From: Pseudoflavonifractor sp. MSJ-37
Lineage (GTDB): Bacteria; Bacillota; Clostridia; Oscillospirales; Oscillospiraceae
Direction of reading: 5' to 3'
Length of the DNA stretch: 64,000 bases
Assembly: GCF_018917965.1 (NCBI RefSeq)
Contig: NZ_JAHLPP010000006.1
Location: 89,085 to 153,084 of the forward strand
Both the position numbers and the translations under genes were made by a program. This document shows, in pieces, positions 1-7,177 of this stretch. Within the stretch, counting starts at the first letter, position 1; each line of letters begins with the position of its first letter. Under the pieces are notes generated by a model, which did no database searches, was not told the origin of the DNA, and was given only the letters and a program-made list of their open reading frames with translations.

Positions 1-2
1 GG

Positions 3-341
3 GCCCTGTCCAAGGCACTTGGGCTGGCCACCTGGAACAAGCAGTCCTTTTCCTGCCTGTCCTCCCGCTTCGTCTATGGGGAGACCATCAGCGAGGAGAA
101 GCTGTCCATGGTGGACAAGGCGGAACAGCTCCTGCTGGACCTGGGCTTCCATCAGGTGCGGGTGCGCATCCACGGTACTCTGGCCCGGATCGAGCTCCGG
201 CCGGAGGAATTCGGGAAGCTCCTGGCCGACGGGGTCCGGGAGCAGGTCTATGAGAAGCTCAAGGAGTGGGGCTTCTCCTATGTGACCATGGACCTACTGG
301 GCTACCGCACCGGCAGCATGAACGAGACGCTGGCGCCATGA
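3..341 (+). CDS. larE: ATP-dependent sacrificial sulfur transferase LarE, C-terminal part (partial)
   Basis: Only the last 112 codons are in the window; the 5' part lies to the left. The visible piece runs from an ALSKALGLATW stretch through a CLSSRFVYGE motif to RVRIHGTLARIE and ends with YVTMDLLGYRTGSMNE. These are typical of the C-terminal half of LarE, a PP-loop enzyme that gives up a cysteine sulfur to build the nickel-pincer nucleotide cofactor of lactate racemase and related enzymes. The P-loop itself is outside the window. The stop codon overlaps the ATG of the next gene (ATGA), so it is translationally coupled to a cysteine desulfurase. The family call is from motif recognition. Confidence 0.78.
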   Translation, partial: ALSKALGLATWNKQSFSCLSSRFVYGETISEEKLSMVDKAEQLLLDLGFHQVRVRIHGTLARIELRPEEFGKLLADGVREQVYEKLKEWGFSYVTMDLLGYRTGSMNETLAP

Positions 342-1462
342 TCTATCTGGACTACGCCGCGGACGCCCCTGTGGATCCGGCGGTGCTGGAGCGGTTCTGT
401 CAGGTCAGCCGGAACTTCCCCGGCAACCCCAACTCCGACCACCCGGCCGGGCAGGCCGCCCGGGCTGAGCTGGACCGGGCCACCGCCTCCATCGCCGCCC
501 TTCTGGGCTGCAAGCCCTCCGAGGTCATCTACACCTCCGGGGCCACCGAATCCAACAATCTGGCCCTGAAGGGCATCGCCAAGGCCGAGCGCCACCGGGG
601 GAAGCATATCCTCTCCACCCAGCTGGAGCACTCCTCCGTGGGCGGGAGCCTCACCGCCCTCCAGCAGCAGGGCTGGGAGATCGACCTGCTGGACATCCGC
701 CGGGACGGCGCCATCGATCTGGACCAGCTCCGGGAGCTCCTGCGGCCGGACACCACCCTGCTGGCCGTCACCGCCGTGGACAGTGAGCTGGGCACCGTCC
801 AGCCTCTGGACCAGATCCGGGAGATCCTGAAAGACTTCCCCCGGTGCCGCCTCCATGTGGACGCTACCCAGGCCGTGGGCCGGATCGGACTCTCCTTCGA
901 CGGGATCGACACTCTGAGCCTGGCGCCCCACAAGCTGGGGGGGATCAACGGGAGCGGCCTCCTGCTGAAGCGGGAGGCTCTGGTGGTCGAGCCTCTCCTC
1001 CACGGAGGCGCCAGCACTACGATCTACCGGAGCGGCACCCCGGCCCTGGCCCTGGCCGCCTCCATGGAGACCGCCCTCCGGCTGGCTCTGGAACGCCGGG
1101 AGGAGACGTTCCGGCACGTCCAGGCCCTGAACGTCCGGCTCCGGGAGGCCTTGAGCGCCTACCCCAAGCTCCAGATCAACAGCCCCGCCGGGGCGGTGCC
1201 CCACATCTTGAACGTGAGCGTGGAGGGCGTGAAGGGCGCCGCCTTCCAGAAGGCCCTGTCCGACCGGGGCATCTGCGTGTCAGTGAAGTTGGCCTGCTCC
1301 TCCGACGGGATGCCCTCCAAGGCGGTGTACGCTGTGAGCCGGGACCGGAAACGGGCCCTGTGCTCCTGGCGGATCAGCCTCAGCGGCGCCGTCTCCGAGG
1401 CGGATATCGACGGCTTCCTGGCCGCCTTCCGGGACTGCTATGCGGCGCTGGTCCGGCCATGA
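338..1462 (+). CDS. Cysteine desulfurase (NifS/IscS family, PLP-dependent)
   Basis: A 374-residue class V aminotransferase-fold protein that would convert cysteine to alanine and an enzyme-bound persulfide. The sequence shows a GATESNN motif near residue 68, a cofactor-stacking His at about 98 (LEHSS), HVDATQA near 173 and the PLP lysine at about 199 in LAPHKLGG. A mobile-loop cysteine that could carry the persulfide lies at about 318 (LACSSDG). The start is the ATG overlapping the larE stop; an in-frame upstream start would run back through larE. Its place between LarE and a TtcA-like sulfurtransferase suggests it supplies sulfur to one or both. Which acceptor it serves cannot be read from sequence. 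Confidence 0.88.
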   Translation: MIYLDYAADAPVDPAVLERFCQVSRNFPGNPNSDHPAGQAARAELDRATASIAALLGCKPSEVIYTSGATESNNLALKGIAKAERHRGKHILSTQLEHSSVGGSLTALQQQGWEIDLLDIRRDGAIDLDQLRELLRPDTTLLAVTAVDSELGTVQPLDQIREILKDFPRCRLHVDATQAVGRIGLSFDGIDTLSLAPHKLGGINGSGLLLKREALVVEPLLHGGASTTIYRSGTPALALAASMETALRLALERREETFRHVQALNVRLREALSAYPKLQINSPAGAVPHILNVSVEGVKGAAFQKALSDRGICVSVKLACSSDGMPSKAVYAVSRDRKRALCSWRISLSGAVSEADIDGFLAAFRDCYAALVRP

Positions 1463-1490
1463 ACGACAACACAGAAAGGACGTGGATGCC

Positions 1491-2339
1491 ATGGGACGGG
1501 AACTGACCCCCTGCCAGCTGATCGAGCGGAGCATCCTGAAAAAATACCGGCGGGAGCTGTGGAAGCCCTTCACCTACGCCATCAAGCGCTATGAGCTGAT
1601 CCAGCCCGGGGACAAGATCGCCGTGTGCATCTCCGGCGGCAAGGACTCCATGCTCCTGGCCAAGCTGATGCAGCTCCTCCAGCGGCACAGCGACTATCCC
1701 TTCGAGCTGGTCTACCTCATCATGGACCCGGGCTACAGCCCGATCGACCGGCACAAGGTGGAGGCCAACGCGGAGCTCCTGGAGCTTCCGGTGACGATCT
1801 TCGAGACCAACGTGTTCGAGGTGGCCAACAACAGCGAGAAGTCCCCCTGCTACCTCTGCGCCCGGATGCGCCGGGGGCACCTGTACAGCAAGGCGAAGGA
1901 GCTCGGGTGCAATAAGATCGCGCTGGGCCACCACTTCAACGATGTGATCGAGACCACCGTGATGGGGATGTTCTACGGCTCTCAGCTCCAGGCCATGCTC
2001 CCCAAGCTCCACAGCACGAATTTCGCGGGCATGGAGCTGATCCGGCCCCTGTACTGCGTCCACGAGGAGAGCATCCTGGCCTGGCGGCGGTACAATGAGC
2101 TGGAGTTCATCCAGTGCGCCTGCCGCTTCACGGAGAGCTGCGCGATCTGTGACAACGGGGGCGGCGGCTCCAAGCGGCAGGAGATCAAGACCCTCCTCCG
2201 CCGTCTGAAGCGGGATGACCCCAACATCGAGAAGAGCATCTTCAACAGCATCCATGCGGTGAAGCTGGACACCATGCCCGGCTTCAAGGCCCGCGGAGTG
2301 GAGCACTCCTTCCTGGAAGGGTACGACCAGCGGGGCTGA
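1491..2339 (+). CDS. TtcA-like PP-loop tRNA/sulfur-transfer protein
   Basis: A 282-residue PP-loop ATPase of the TtcA group (adenylation followed by sulfur insertion, classically 2-thiocytidine in tRNA). SGGKDS sits at residues 48-53, a CxxC (C120, C123) follows in PCYLCARM, and a second cysteine cluster (CRFTESCAIC) lies near 207-216. These cysteines are of the kind that hold a [4Fe-4S] cluster in this family. The ATG at 1491 is chosen because AGAAAGGA lies about 10 bases upstream; an earlier in-frame ATG at 1440 is inside the desulfurase gene. It is third in a LarE-desulfurase-TtcA-like run. The substrate could be tRNA or another thiolated product. Confidence 0.78.
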   Translation: MGRELTPCQLIERSILKKYRRELWKPFTYAIKRYELIQPGDKIAVCISGGKDSMLLAKLMQLLQRHSDYPFELVYLIMDPGYSPIDRHKVEANAELLELPVTIFETNVFEVANNSEKSPCYLCARMRRGHLYSKAKELGCNKIALGHHFNDVIETTVMGMFYGSQLQAMLPKLHSTNFAGMELIRPLYCVHEESILAWRRYNELEFIQCACRFTESCAICDNGGGGSKRQEIKTLLRRLKRDDPNIEKSIFNSIHAVKLDTMPGFKARGVEHSFLEGYDQRG

Positions 2340-2354
2340 ACAGCTAAAACAGAA

Positions 2355-2399
2355 GGGACGGGCTGTCCGATCGCCAAAACGATCGGACAGTCCGTCCCT
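2355..2399. terminator. Bidirectional intrinsic terminator
   Basis: A near-perfect inverted repeat (GGGACGGGCTGTCCGATCG against CGATCGGACAGTCCGTCCC) with a six-base loop lies between two converging genes. A T-rich tract follows it on the minus strand, so it best serves the CsoR gene; on the plus strand the tail is only weakly T-rich. Confidence 0.72.
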
Positions 2400-2415
2400 C
2401 TCCTCGCATATCCAC

Positions 2416-2745
2416 TTATTTCAGGAACTGCCCGATCGCTTTGTTGAGCTGTTCCAAGGGCGCCGGGTCCCCCTGCTCCACCGCGTCCAGCAGGCAGTGC
2501 TGGATGTGGTCCTCCAGGATGAGACGACTTGTGCTGTTCAGGGCGGCGCGGACCGCCGCCAGCTGGATCAGGACCTCCGAGCAGTCCTCGCCCCGCTCCA
2601 CCATCCGCTTCACCGACTCCAGATGCCCGATCGCCCGGGACAGCCGGTTCACCACCGCCCTGGTCTGGGTATGGCTGTGTGTATGGCCGTGGGGATGGCC
2701 CTGCTCCTCCTCATGCTCGTGATGATGTGCGTGCTCCGTCTCCAT
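2416..2745 (-). CDS. CsoR/RcnR-family metal-responsive transcriptional repressor with His-rich N-terminus
   Basis: A 109-residue all-helical repressor. The N-terminus is rich in His (HAHHHEHEEE, then HPHGHTHSHTQ), followed by the conserved helix RLSRAIGHLESVKRMVE. A Cys-His-Cys set is visible: the Cys in GEDCSEV and the His and Cys in DHIQHC, the pattern of Cu(I)-sensing CsoR. The His-rich head also resembles nickel/cobalt sensors and handling proteins. The ATG at 2745 has a strong AGAGGAGG seven bases upstream; an ATG 11 codons earlier overlaps the preceding stop but lacks such a site. It is downstream of and probably co-transcribed with the VanZ-like gene. The metal is not determined by sequence. 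Confidence 0.83.
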   Translation of the reverse strand: METEHAHHHEHEEEQGHPHGHTHSHTQTRAVVNRLSRAIGHLESVKRMVERGEDCSEVLIQLAAVRAALNSTSRLILEDHIQHCLLDAVEQGDPAPLEQLNKAIGQFLK

Positions 2746-2774
2746 CGCCCCGCCTCCTCTGTCGTTTTTCGCGC

Positions 2775-3383
2775 TCATCGTTCGTTCCCGCCAGCCGCAA
2801 GGACCGCCGACGCGATGGCTCCGCCGAGCGCGATCCCGATGAAATTGCAGATCAGGTCATCGATATCGAAGCTCCGGCCGAAGAACAGCTGGAGCGTCTC
2901 CAGGCAGACCGGCGCCAAGACGGCGGCGGACAGGACCGTCCTCCAGCCCCTCCGCCCCGTGACGATGGGGAGGAACAGACCGAGCGGGAGGAACAGGATG
3001 ACGTTGCCGGCCAGCATCGTTCTGGCCCAGCTTCCGATCGAGCGTGTCCCATCCAGATGCTTGATAATGGAGGGGACCAGCTCCACATCGCCGATCTGGA
3101 GGATCGGCCCCAGCTCATCCCACCAGCCCAAAAAGAGCCCGTCATAGATCCGCAGCCAGAAATTCGCGGGCAGGACGACGAGGCTGATCAGTCCGGTCAA
3201 ATAGCACACGAACAGGGCCCTCAGCAGCTCCCTCTTCCACCCGATCCGGGCGTTCCTCCGCTTCTGCCCCGCGATCCGGACTACCGCATACAGGAGGCCC
3301 GCGGCACAGGCGATGGGAAGCGCCTGTAAAAAGTGACCCAGCATCGTCCCCGAGCCCATGATCATCCTGAGCCGCCTGAACAT
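2775..3383 (-). CDS. VanZ-like membrane protein
   Basis: A 202-residue polytopic membrane protein with several hydrophobic segments (for example ALPIACAAGLLYAVV, LFVCYLTGLISLVVL, VILFLPLGLFLPIV). The VanZ-family pattern NVILFLPLG is followed by SFDIDDLICNFIGIALG near the C-terminus. VanZ-like proteins are found with teicoplanin resistance and in many unrelated settings, so a resistance role is not implied. The open frame extends 89 codons further upstream, but the GGGAGG six bases before the ATG at 3383 fixes the start. It overlaps or abuts the CsoR gene downstream. Confidence 0.75.
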   Translation of the reverse strand: MFRRLRMIMGSGTMLGHFLQALPIACAAGLLYAVVRIAGQKRRNARIGWKRELLRALFVCYLTGLISLVVLPANFWLRIYDGLFLGWWDELGPILQIGDVELVPSIIKHLDGTRSIGSWARTMLAGNVILFLPLGLFLPIVTGRRGWRTVLSAAVLAPVCLETLQLFFGRSFDIDDLICNFIGIALGGAIASAVLAAGGNER

Positions 3384-3417
3384 AGTCTCCCTCCCGTCCG
3401 ATCCAGATCTGGTCCCC

Positions 3418-3446
3418 ATCTTATCATATGTCCGGGCCGGCTTCAA
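3418..3446 (-). promoter_or_regulatory. Possible sigma-A promoter for the VanZ-like/CsoR unit
   Basis: On the minus strand TTGAAG (3446-3441) is separated by 17 bases from TAAGAT (3423-3418), about 35 bases upstream of the VanZ-like start. The spacing is ideal and both boxes are partial matches. Confidence 0.4.
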
Positions 3447-3513
3447 GGACCGATGGGACCACCGGAGCCGGATCCGGCGGCATCCAGGGGCAAAATGGGA
3501 CCCCCCGGGGGGC

Positions 3514-3542
3514 TTCCCCGGCGGCGGATATCCTGCTATAAT
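3514..3542 (+). promoter_or_regulatory. Promoter of the methyltransferase-transporter operon
   Basis: A perfect -10 box, TATAAT (3537-3542), lies 17 bases after a weak -35 (TTCCCC, 3514-3519). The predicted start at 3548-3549 coincides with the first bases of the closing stem of the leader RNA, which supports the assignment. Confidence 0.6.
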
Positions 3543-3547
3543 AGTTC

Positions 3548-3706
3548 GGAACAGCAGGGGCGTGCCGTCCCCTGCCGGCCGTGCAGGAGCACCGCCGCGC
3601 GGGCGGAGCCCGTTCCCGGCTTCATCTTTTTCCTTTTTTCGAGCGTTCACGGACTAGAAGTCCGCTGTATGCGTCCATGAGGGCGCGGGTACAGCGGACT
3701 TTTTTT
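3548..3706 (+). promoter_or_regulatory. Candidate structured leader RNA (riboswitch-like attenuator)
   Basis: This 361-base gap between divergent genes holds no credible CDS on the plus strand. The predicted transcript begins with GGAAC (3548-3552), which can pair with GTTCC (3612-3616). The enclosed segment can fold into three further hairpins: GCAGGGG/CCCCTGC, GTGC-AGGA-GCAC and CGCC/GGCG. This makes a four-helix junction of about 70 nt. Downstream, CGGACT-AGA-AGTCCG (3650-3664) shares its 3' arm with the left arm of the terminator at 3659-3706, so the two folds are mutually exclusive, as in a transcription-attenuating riboswitch. The overall architecture recalls the four-way junction of the NiCo riboswitch, but I do not see that class's conserved core, so the ligand is unknown. 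Confidence 0.5.
3659..3706 (+). terminator. Intrinsic terminator of the leader (attenuator)
   Basis: An 11-bp stem AGTCCGCTGTA/TACAGCGGACT (3659-3669 with 3690-3700) is followed directly by a run of seven T. It precedes the first structural gene by about 40 bases, so it must be read through for the operon to be expressed. Confidence 0.85.
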
Positions 3707-3744
3707 GTCCTCATACACCTTACTGACACGGAGGCCCAGCACCT

Positions 3745-4461
3745 ATGACAGACCTGAAGCAAGAGATGACCGCCTATTGGACCGAGCGGGCGGAGGCCTT
3801 CTCCGCTCTGCGCCGCAGGGAGTTCCAAGGAGAGAAGCACGACCTCTGGCTCTCTGAGCTCCAGTCCCACATCCCCGCCGGGACCCACTGGCGGATCCTG
3901 GATCTCGGTACTGGGAGCGGCTTCTTCGCCCTCCTGCTGGCCGCCTGCGGCCATACTGTCACCGGCGTCGACCTGACCGAGGCCATGATCCGGGAGGCCC
4001 GCCGGACCGCCCGGGAGCTGGGGCTCCCAGCGGAGTTCCTCGTCATGGACGCGGAAGCCCCCGCCTTCGCCCCCCGGAGCTTCGACGCCATCGTCACCCG
4101 CAACCTGACCTGGGGCCTGCCCCATCTGAGGGAGGCCTACCGGGCCTGGCATGGGCTTCTGAAGCCCGGCGGGGTCCTGCTGGACTTCGATGCCGACTAC
4201 TGCCGGGAGGCGCCCCCGGATCACCTCCCCGCCCACCACGCCCATCAGGACATCTCCGCCGGACTCATGGCCCGGTACGAGTCCTTCAAAGACGCCCTGC
4301 GGCCGGGGCAGAAGCCCCGGCCCCACTGGGACGCGGAGCTCCTGCGGGACGCCGGGTTCCATGACGTATCCGTGGACACCGGCGTCTGGAAGCGGGTCTA
4401 TCCCAGAGAGGACGAGTTCTACAACCCCACCCCCATCTTCAAGATCGCGGCCTACGCCTGA
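3745..4461 (+). CDS. Class I SAM-dependent methyltransferase
   Basis: A 238-residue Rossmann-fold methyltransferase. Motif I is LDLGTGSGFF near residue 52, the acidic end of strand 2 is TGVDLTEAM, and a later motif is LKPGGVLLDFDADY. An N-terminal YWTERAEAFSAL segment and NLTWGLPHLREAYRAW are shared with the next gene, so the two are paralogues. A GGAGG lies about 12 bases before the ATG. It is the first gene after the attenuated leader and precedes a nickel/peptide-type importer. A role in making or modifying a small metal-binding ligand is possible inference only. Confidence 0.8.
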   Translation: MTDLKQEMTAYWTERAEAFSALRRREFQGEKHDLWLSELQSHIPAGTHWRILDLGTGSGFFALLLAACGHTVTGVDLTEAMIREARRTARELGLPAEFLVMDAEAPAFAPRSFDAIVTRNLTWGLPHLREAYRAWHGLLKPGGVLLDFDADYCREAPPDHLPAHHAHQDISAGLMARYESFKDALRPGQKPRPHWDAELLRDAGFHDVSVDTGVWKRVYPREDEFYNPTPIFKIAAYA

Positions 4462-4487
4462 TCCCAGCACAGAAAGAGGTATCCCCC

Positions 4488-5333
4488 ATGGAAATGACAC
4501 AGACGCGCCGAGGCGCTTATCATCAGGACAACGTGACCTACTGGACCGGACGGGCCAGCGGATACTCCGCCGTGAACCAGGACGAGCTGGCCACCGGCCA
4601 GCGGGCCGTGTGGGGCTCTCTCCTCCGGGAGCGGATCGGGGCCCAGTTCCCCGGCCGGGAGCCTGGAGCCATCCGGGTGCTGGACATCGGCACCGGTCCG
4701 GGCTTCTTCGCCATCCTCATGGCCGAGGCCGGCTATGATGTGACCGCGGTGGACTACACCGCCGCCATGCTCCGGGAGGCCCGGCACAACGCCGGGCCTC
4801 TGGCGGACCGGATCTGCTTCCGGCAGATGAACGCCGAGGCTCTGGACTTCCCCTCCGCCCGCTTCGACGTGGTCCTGTCCCGGAACCTGACCTGGAACCT
4901 GGCCGATCCGGAGGCCGCCTACCGCCAGTGGGTGCGGGTGCTCAAGCCCGGCGGCCTCCTGCTGAACTTCGACGCCAACTGGTACCGCTATCTCTACGAC
5001 GAGGCCGCTCTGGGGGCCCATGCCCAGGACCGGCAGAACGTGGCCGACCTCCAGGTGGAGGACGACACCGCCGGCACCGACGTGGACGCCATGGAGGCCA
5101 TCGCCCGGCAGGCTCCTCTCTCCCGGCAGGCCCGGCCCGTGTGGGACGCGGAGCTCCTCCGCCGTCTGGGGATGCGGGTGGAGGTGGAGCGGGAGATCTG
5201 GCGGCGGGTGTGGACCCGGGCCGAGCGGATCAACAACGCCTCCACCCCCATGTTCCTGATCCGGGCGGTGAAGCGCCGCGCCGCCGCCCTCCGCCGGGCG
5301 GAGCGTCTGGTCCCGGCCGGGGCCGCCGTCTGA
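4488..5333 (+). CDS. Class I SAM-dependent methyltransferase (paralogue of the preceding gene)
   Basis: A 281-residue Rossmann methyltransferase with VTYWTGRASGYSAVN at the N-terminus, motif I LDIGTGPGFF, TAVDYTAAML, SRNLTWNLADPEAAYRQW and LKPGGLLLNFDANWY. It matches the upstream gene along its core but is about 40 residues longer, mainly in an acidic insert (VEDDTAGTDVDAME) and a basic Arg-rich tail. It starts 26 bases after the preceding stop and ends 7 bases before the permease gene, so it is firmly inside the operon. The substrate is unknown. Confidence 0.8.
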   Translation: MEMTQTRRGAYHQDNVTYWTGRASGYSAVNQDELATGQRAVWGSLLRERIGAQFPGREPGAIRVLDIGTGPGFFAILMAEAGYDVTAVDYTAAMLREARHNAGPLADRICFRQMNAEALDFPSARFDVVLSRNLTWNLADPEAAYRQWVRVLKPGGLLLNFDANWYRYLYDEAALGAHAQDRQNVADLQVEDDTAGTDVDAMEAIARQAPLSRQARPVWDAELLRRLGMRVEVEREIWRRVWTRAERINNASTPMFLIRAVKRRAAALRRAERLVPAGAAV

Positions 5334-5340
5334 GGGCCCC

Positions 5341-6285
5341 ATGCTGCGCTATATCGGCCGGCGGCTCCTGCACCTGATCTCCATCCTGATCGGCATCACC
5401 TTCCTGTCCTTCGGCATGATGCGTCTGGCGGGGGGCGATCCGGTGACCTATCTCTACGAGAACGCCGGGGCCGCCGTCTCCCAGGAGGTCGTCGACCGGA
5501 CCAAGGCGGAGTACGGTCTGGACGATCCCTTCCTGGTCCAGTATGGCCGCTGGGCGGCTGGGATGCTCAACGGCGACATGGGGACGAGCTATGTGTCCCA
5601 CCGGGACGTATACGACACCTTCGTCTCCAAGCTCCCCGCCACGCTGGCCCTGACGGCGGTCTCGGTCCTGCTGACGGCGGCTCTGGCCGTTCCGCTTGGG
5701 ATCCTGGCCGCCGTGCGGCAGGGGAAGCTCCCGGATCTGCTGGTGCGGCTGTTCAGCTTCGTGGGGACCTCTCTGCCGGGGTTCGCCCTGGCCGTCCTCC
5801 TCATCTATGTGTTCTGCATCCGGCTCCAGCTCCTGCCCACGATCGCCACGGCGGATCTGGGGCGGAGCATCGTCCTGCCCGCCCTGACGCTGGCCATCCC
5901 CATGACCGCCAAATACGCCCGGCAGATCCGGGCTGCTGTGCTGGAGGAGCTGGGGAAGGACTATGTGGCCGCCGCCCGGGCCCGTGGCATCCCCGGCCGC
6001 GCGATCGTGGGGCGGAGCGTCCTGCGGGCCTCTCTGCTGTCTATCGTCACCCTGCTGGCCCTGTCCATCGGCAGTCTGCTGGGCGGCACCACGATCGTGG
6101 AGACCATCTTCATGTGGGACGGCGTGGGCAAGATGGCGGTGGACGCCATCGATATGCGGGACTACCCGATCATCCAGGCCTATGTGGCCTGGATGGCCGT
6201 GATCTACGTGGCCGTGAACTTGGTCTCCGATATCCTCTGCTGGTATCTGGACCCCCAGGCCCGGGAGGGAGGCGGTCCCTCATGA
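5341..6285 (+). CDS. ABC transporter permease, NikB/DppB family
   Basis: A 314-residue inner permease of the nickel/dipeptide family. It starts MLRYIGRRLLHLISILIGITFLSF, the usual first membrane segment, and carries the family's EAA-type cytoplasmic loop (DYVAAARARGIPGRAIVGR) near residue 215. It ends close to YPIIQAYVAW, typical of the C-terminal part of NikB/DppB. Its stop overlaps the start of the second permease (ATGA), indicating coupled synthesis of the heterodimeric channel. Confidence 0.88.
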   Translation: MLRYIGRRLLHLISILIGITFLSFGMMRLAGGDPVTYLYENAGAAVSQEVVDRTKAEYGLDDPFLVQYGRWAAGMLNGDMGTSYVSHRDVYDTFVSKLPATLALTAVSVLLTAALAVPLGILAAVRQGKLPDLLVRLFSFVGTSLPGFALAVLLIYVFCIRLQLLPTIATADLGRSIVLPALTLAIPMTAKYARQIRAAVLEELGKDYVAAARARGIPGRAIVGRSVLRASLLSIVTLLALSIGSLLGGTTIVETIFMWDGVGKMAVDAIDMRDYPIIQAYVAWMAVIYVAVNLVSDILCWYLDPQAREGGGPS

Positions 6286-7118
6286 GCCTCATCAGACGCC
6301 GCCGGGACCGGGCCCACGCCCGGCTGATCCTCTTCTCCATCCTGCTGGCCCTCCTGCTGGCGGCGGCCCTCTTTGCCCGGTCCCTCTGCCCCCTGGACCC
6401 AAATGTCCAGGATCTGTCCATCGTGCGGCAGGCCCCCAGCGCCGCCCATTGGCTGGGCACCGACCGCTTCGGCCGGGACGTGTTCTCCCGGGTGCTGGCG
6501 GGCAGTACCGTCAGCATCTACGCCGCGCTGGCCCTGACCGCCGTGACGGCCGTGACGGGCACCGCCATCGGCCTCCTCTGCGGCTGGCTGGGCGGCTGGC
6601 TGGACACCGTGCTCATGCGCCTGTCCGACCTGTTCCTGGCCTTCCCCACGCTGGTGTTCGCCCTGGCTGTGGCCGGCGTGCTGGGGGGCGGCATCCACAA
6701 CGCGGTCATCGCCCTGGCCGCGATCAGCTGGCCCAAATTCGCCCGTCTGGCCCGGAGCCTGACCATCGCCCAGCGGGAGGCCCCCTACCTCATGGCCGCC
6801 CGGCTGGCGGGCTGTTCCCCGGCGGGGCTGCTCCTGCGGCACGTCCTGCCCAATATCCTGGGGCAGATCCTGGTGGCCGCCGTGCTGGACCTGAGCACCA
6901 TGATGATGGAGCTGGCCGGCCTGTCCTTCCTGGGGCTTGGCGTGAAGCCCCCTATGGCCGAGTGGGGCAGCATGATCGACGACGGCAGGAGCCTGCTCCA
7001 GACTGCTCCCTGGATGGTCCTCGCCCCGGTCGGCGCGGTCTTTCTGACCGTCACAGTGTTCAGCCTTTTCGGAGACGCTCTGCGGGACGTCATGGACCCC
7101 CGCAGGCAGACCTCCTGA
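6282..7118 (+). CDS. ABC transporter permease, NikC/DppC family
   Basis: A 278-residue second permease. The N-terminal cytoplasmic RRRRDRAHAR is followed by a long hydrophobic helix. HWLGTDRFGRDVFSRVLAGS near residue 50 is the hallmark of NikC/DppC/OppC. The EAA loop is APYLMAARLAGCSPAGLLLRHVLPNI, and the C-terminus has GLSFLGLGVKPPMAEWG. The ATG at 6282 overlaps the preceding stop; the frame is open upstream but has no sensible earlier start. Confidence 0.88.
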   Translation: MSLIRRRRDRAHARLILFSILLALLLAAALFARSLCPLDPNVQDLSIVRQAPSAAHWLGTDRFGRDVFSRVLAGSTVSIYAALALTAVTAVTGTAIGLLCGWLGGWLDTVLMRLSDLFLAFPTLVFALAVAGVLGGGIHNAVIALAAISWPKFARLARSLTIAQREAPYLMAARLAGCSPAGLLLRHVLPNILGQILVAAVLDLSTMMMELAGLSFLGLGVKPPMAEWGSMIDDGRSLLQTAPWMVLAPVGAVFLTVTVFSLFGDALRDVMDPRRQTS

Positions 7119-7177
7119 CGCCCCCAGCCGTTTCCTATCCTATATATCATGGACCACAGTAAGGAGATAAGATCCCT

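Noticed and set aside
2355..2399. The palindrome after the TtcA-like gene as a regulator-binding site.
   Set aside because: Its position between convergent stops and the hairpin-forming geometry fit a terminator better than an operator.
3548..3616. Assignment of the leader RNA to the NiCo (czcD) riboswitch class.
   Set aside because: A four-helix junction and nickel-related neighbours are suggestive, but the conserved internal sequence of that class is not visible, so no class name is given.
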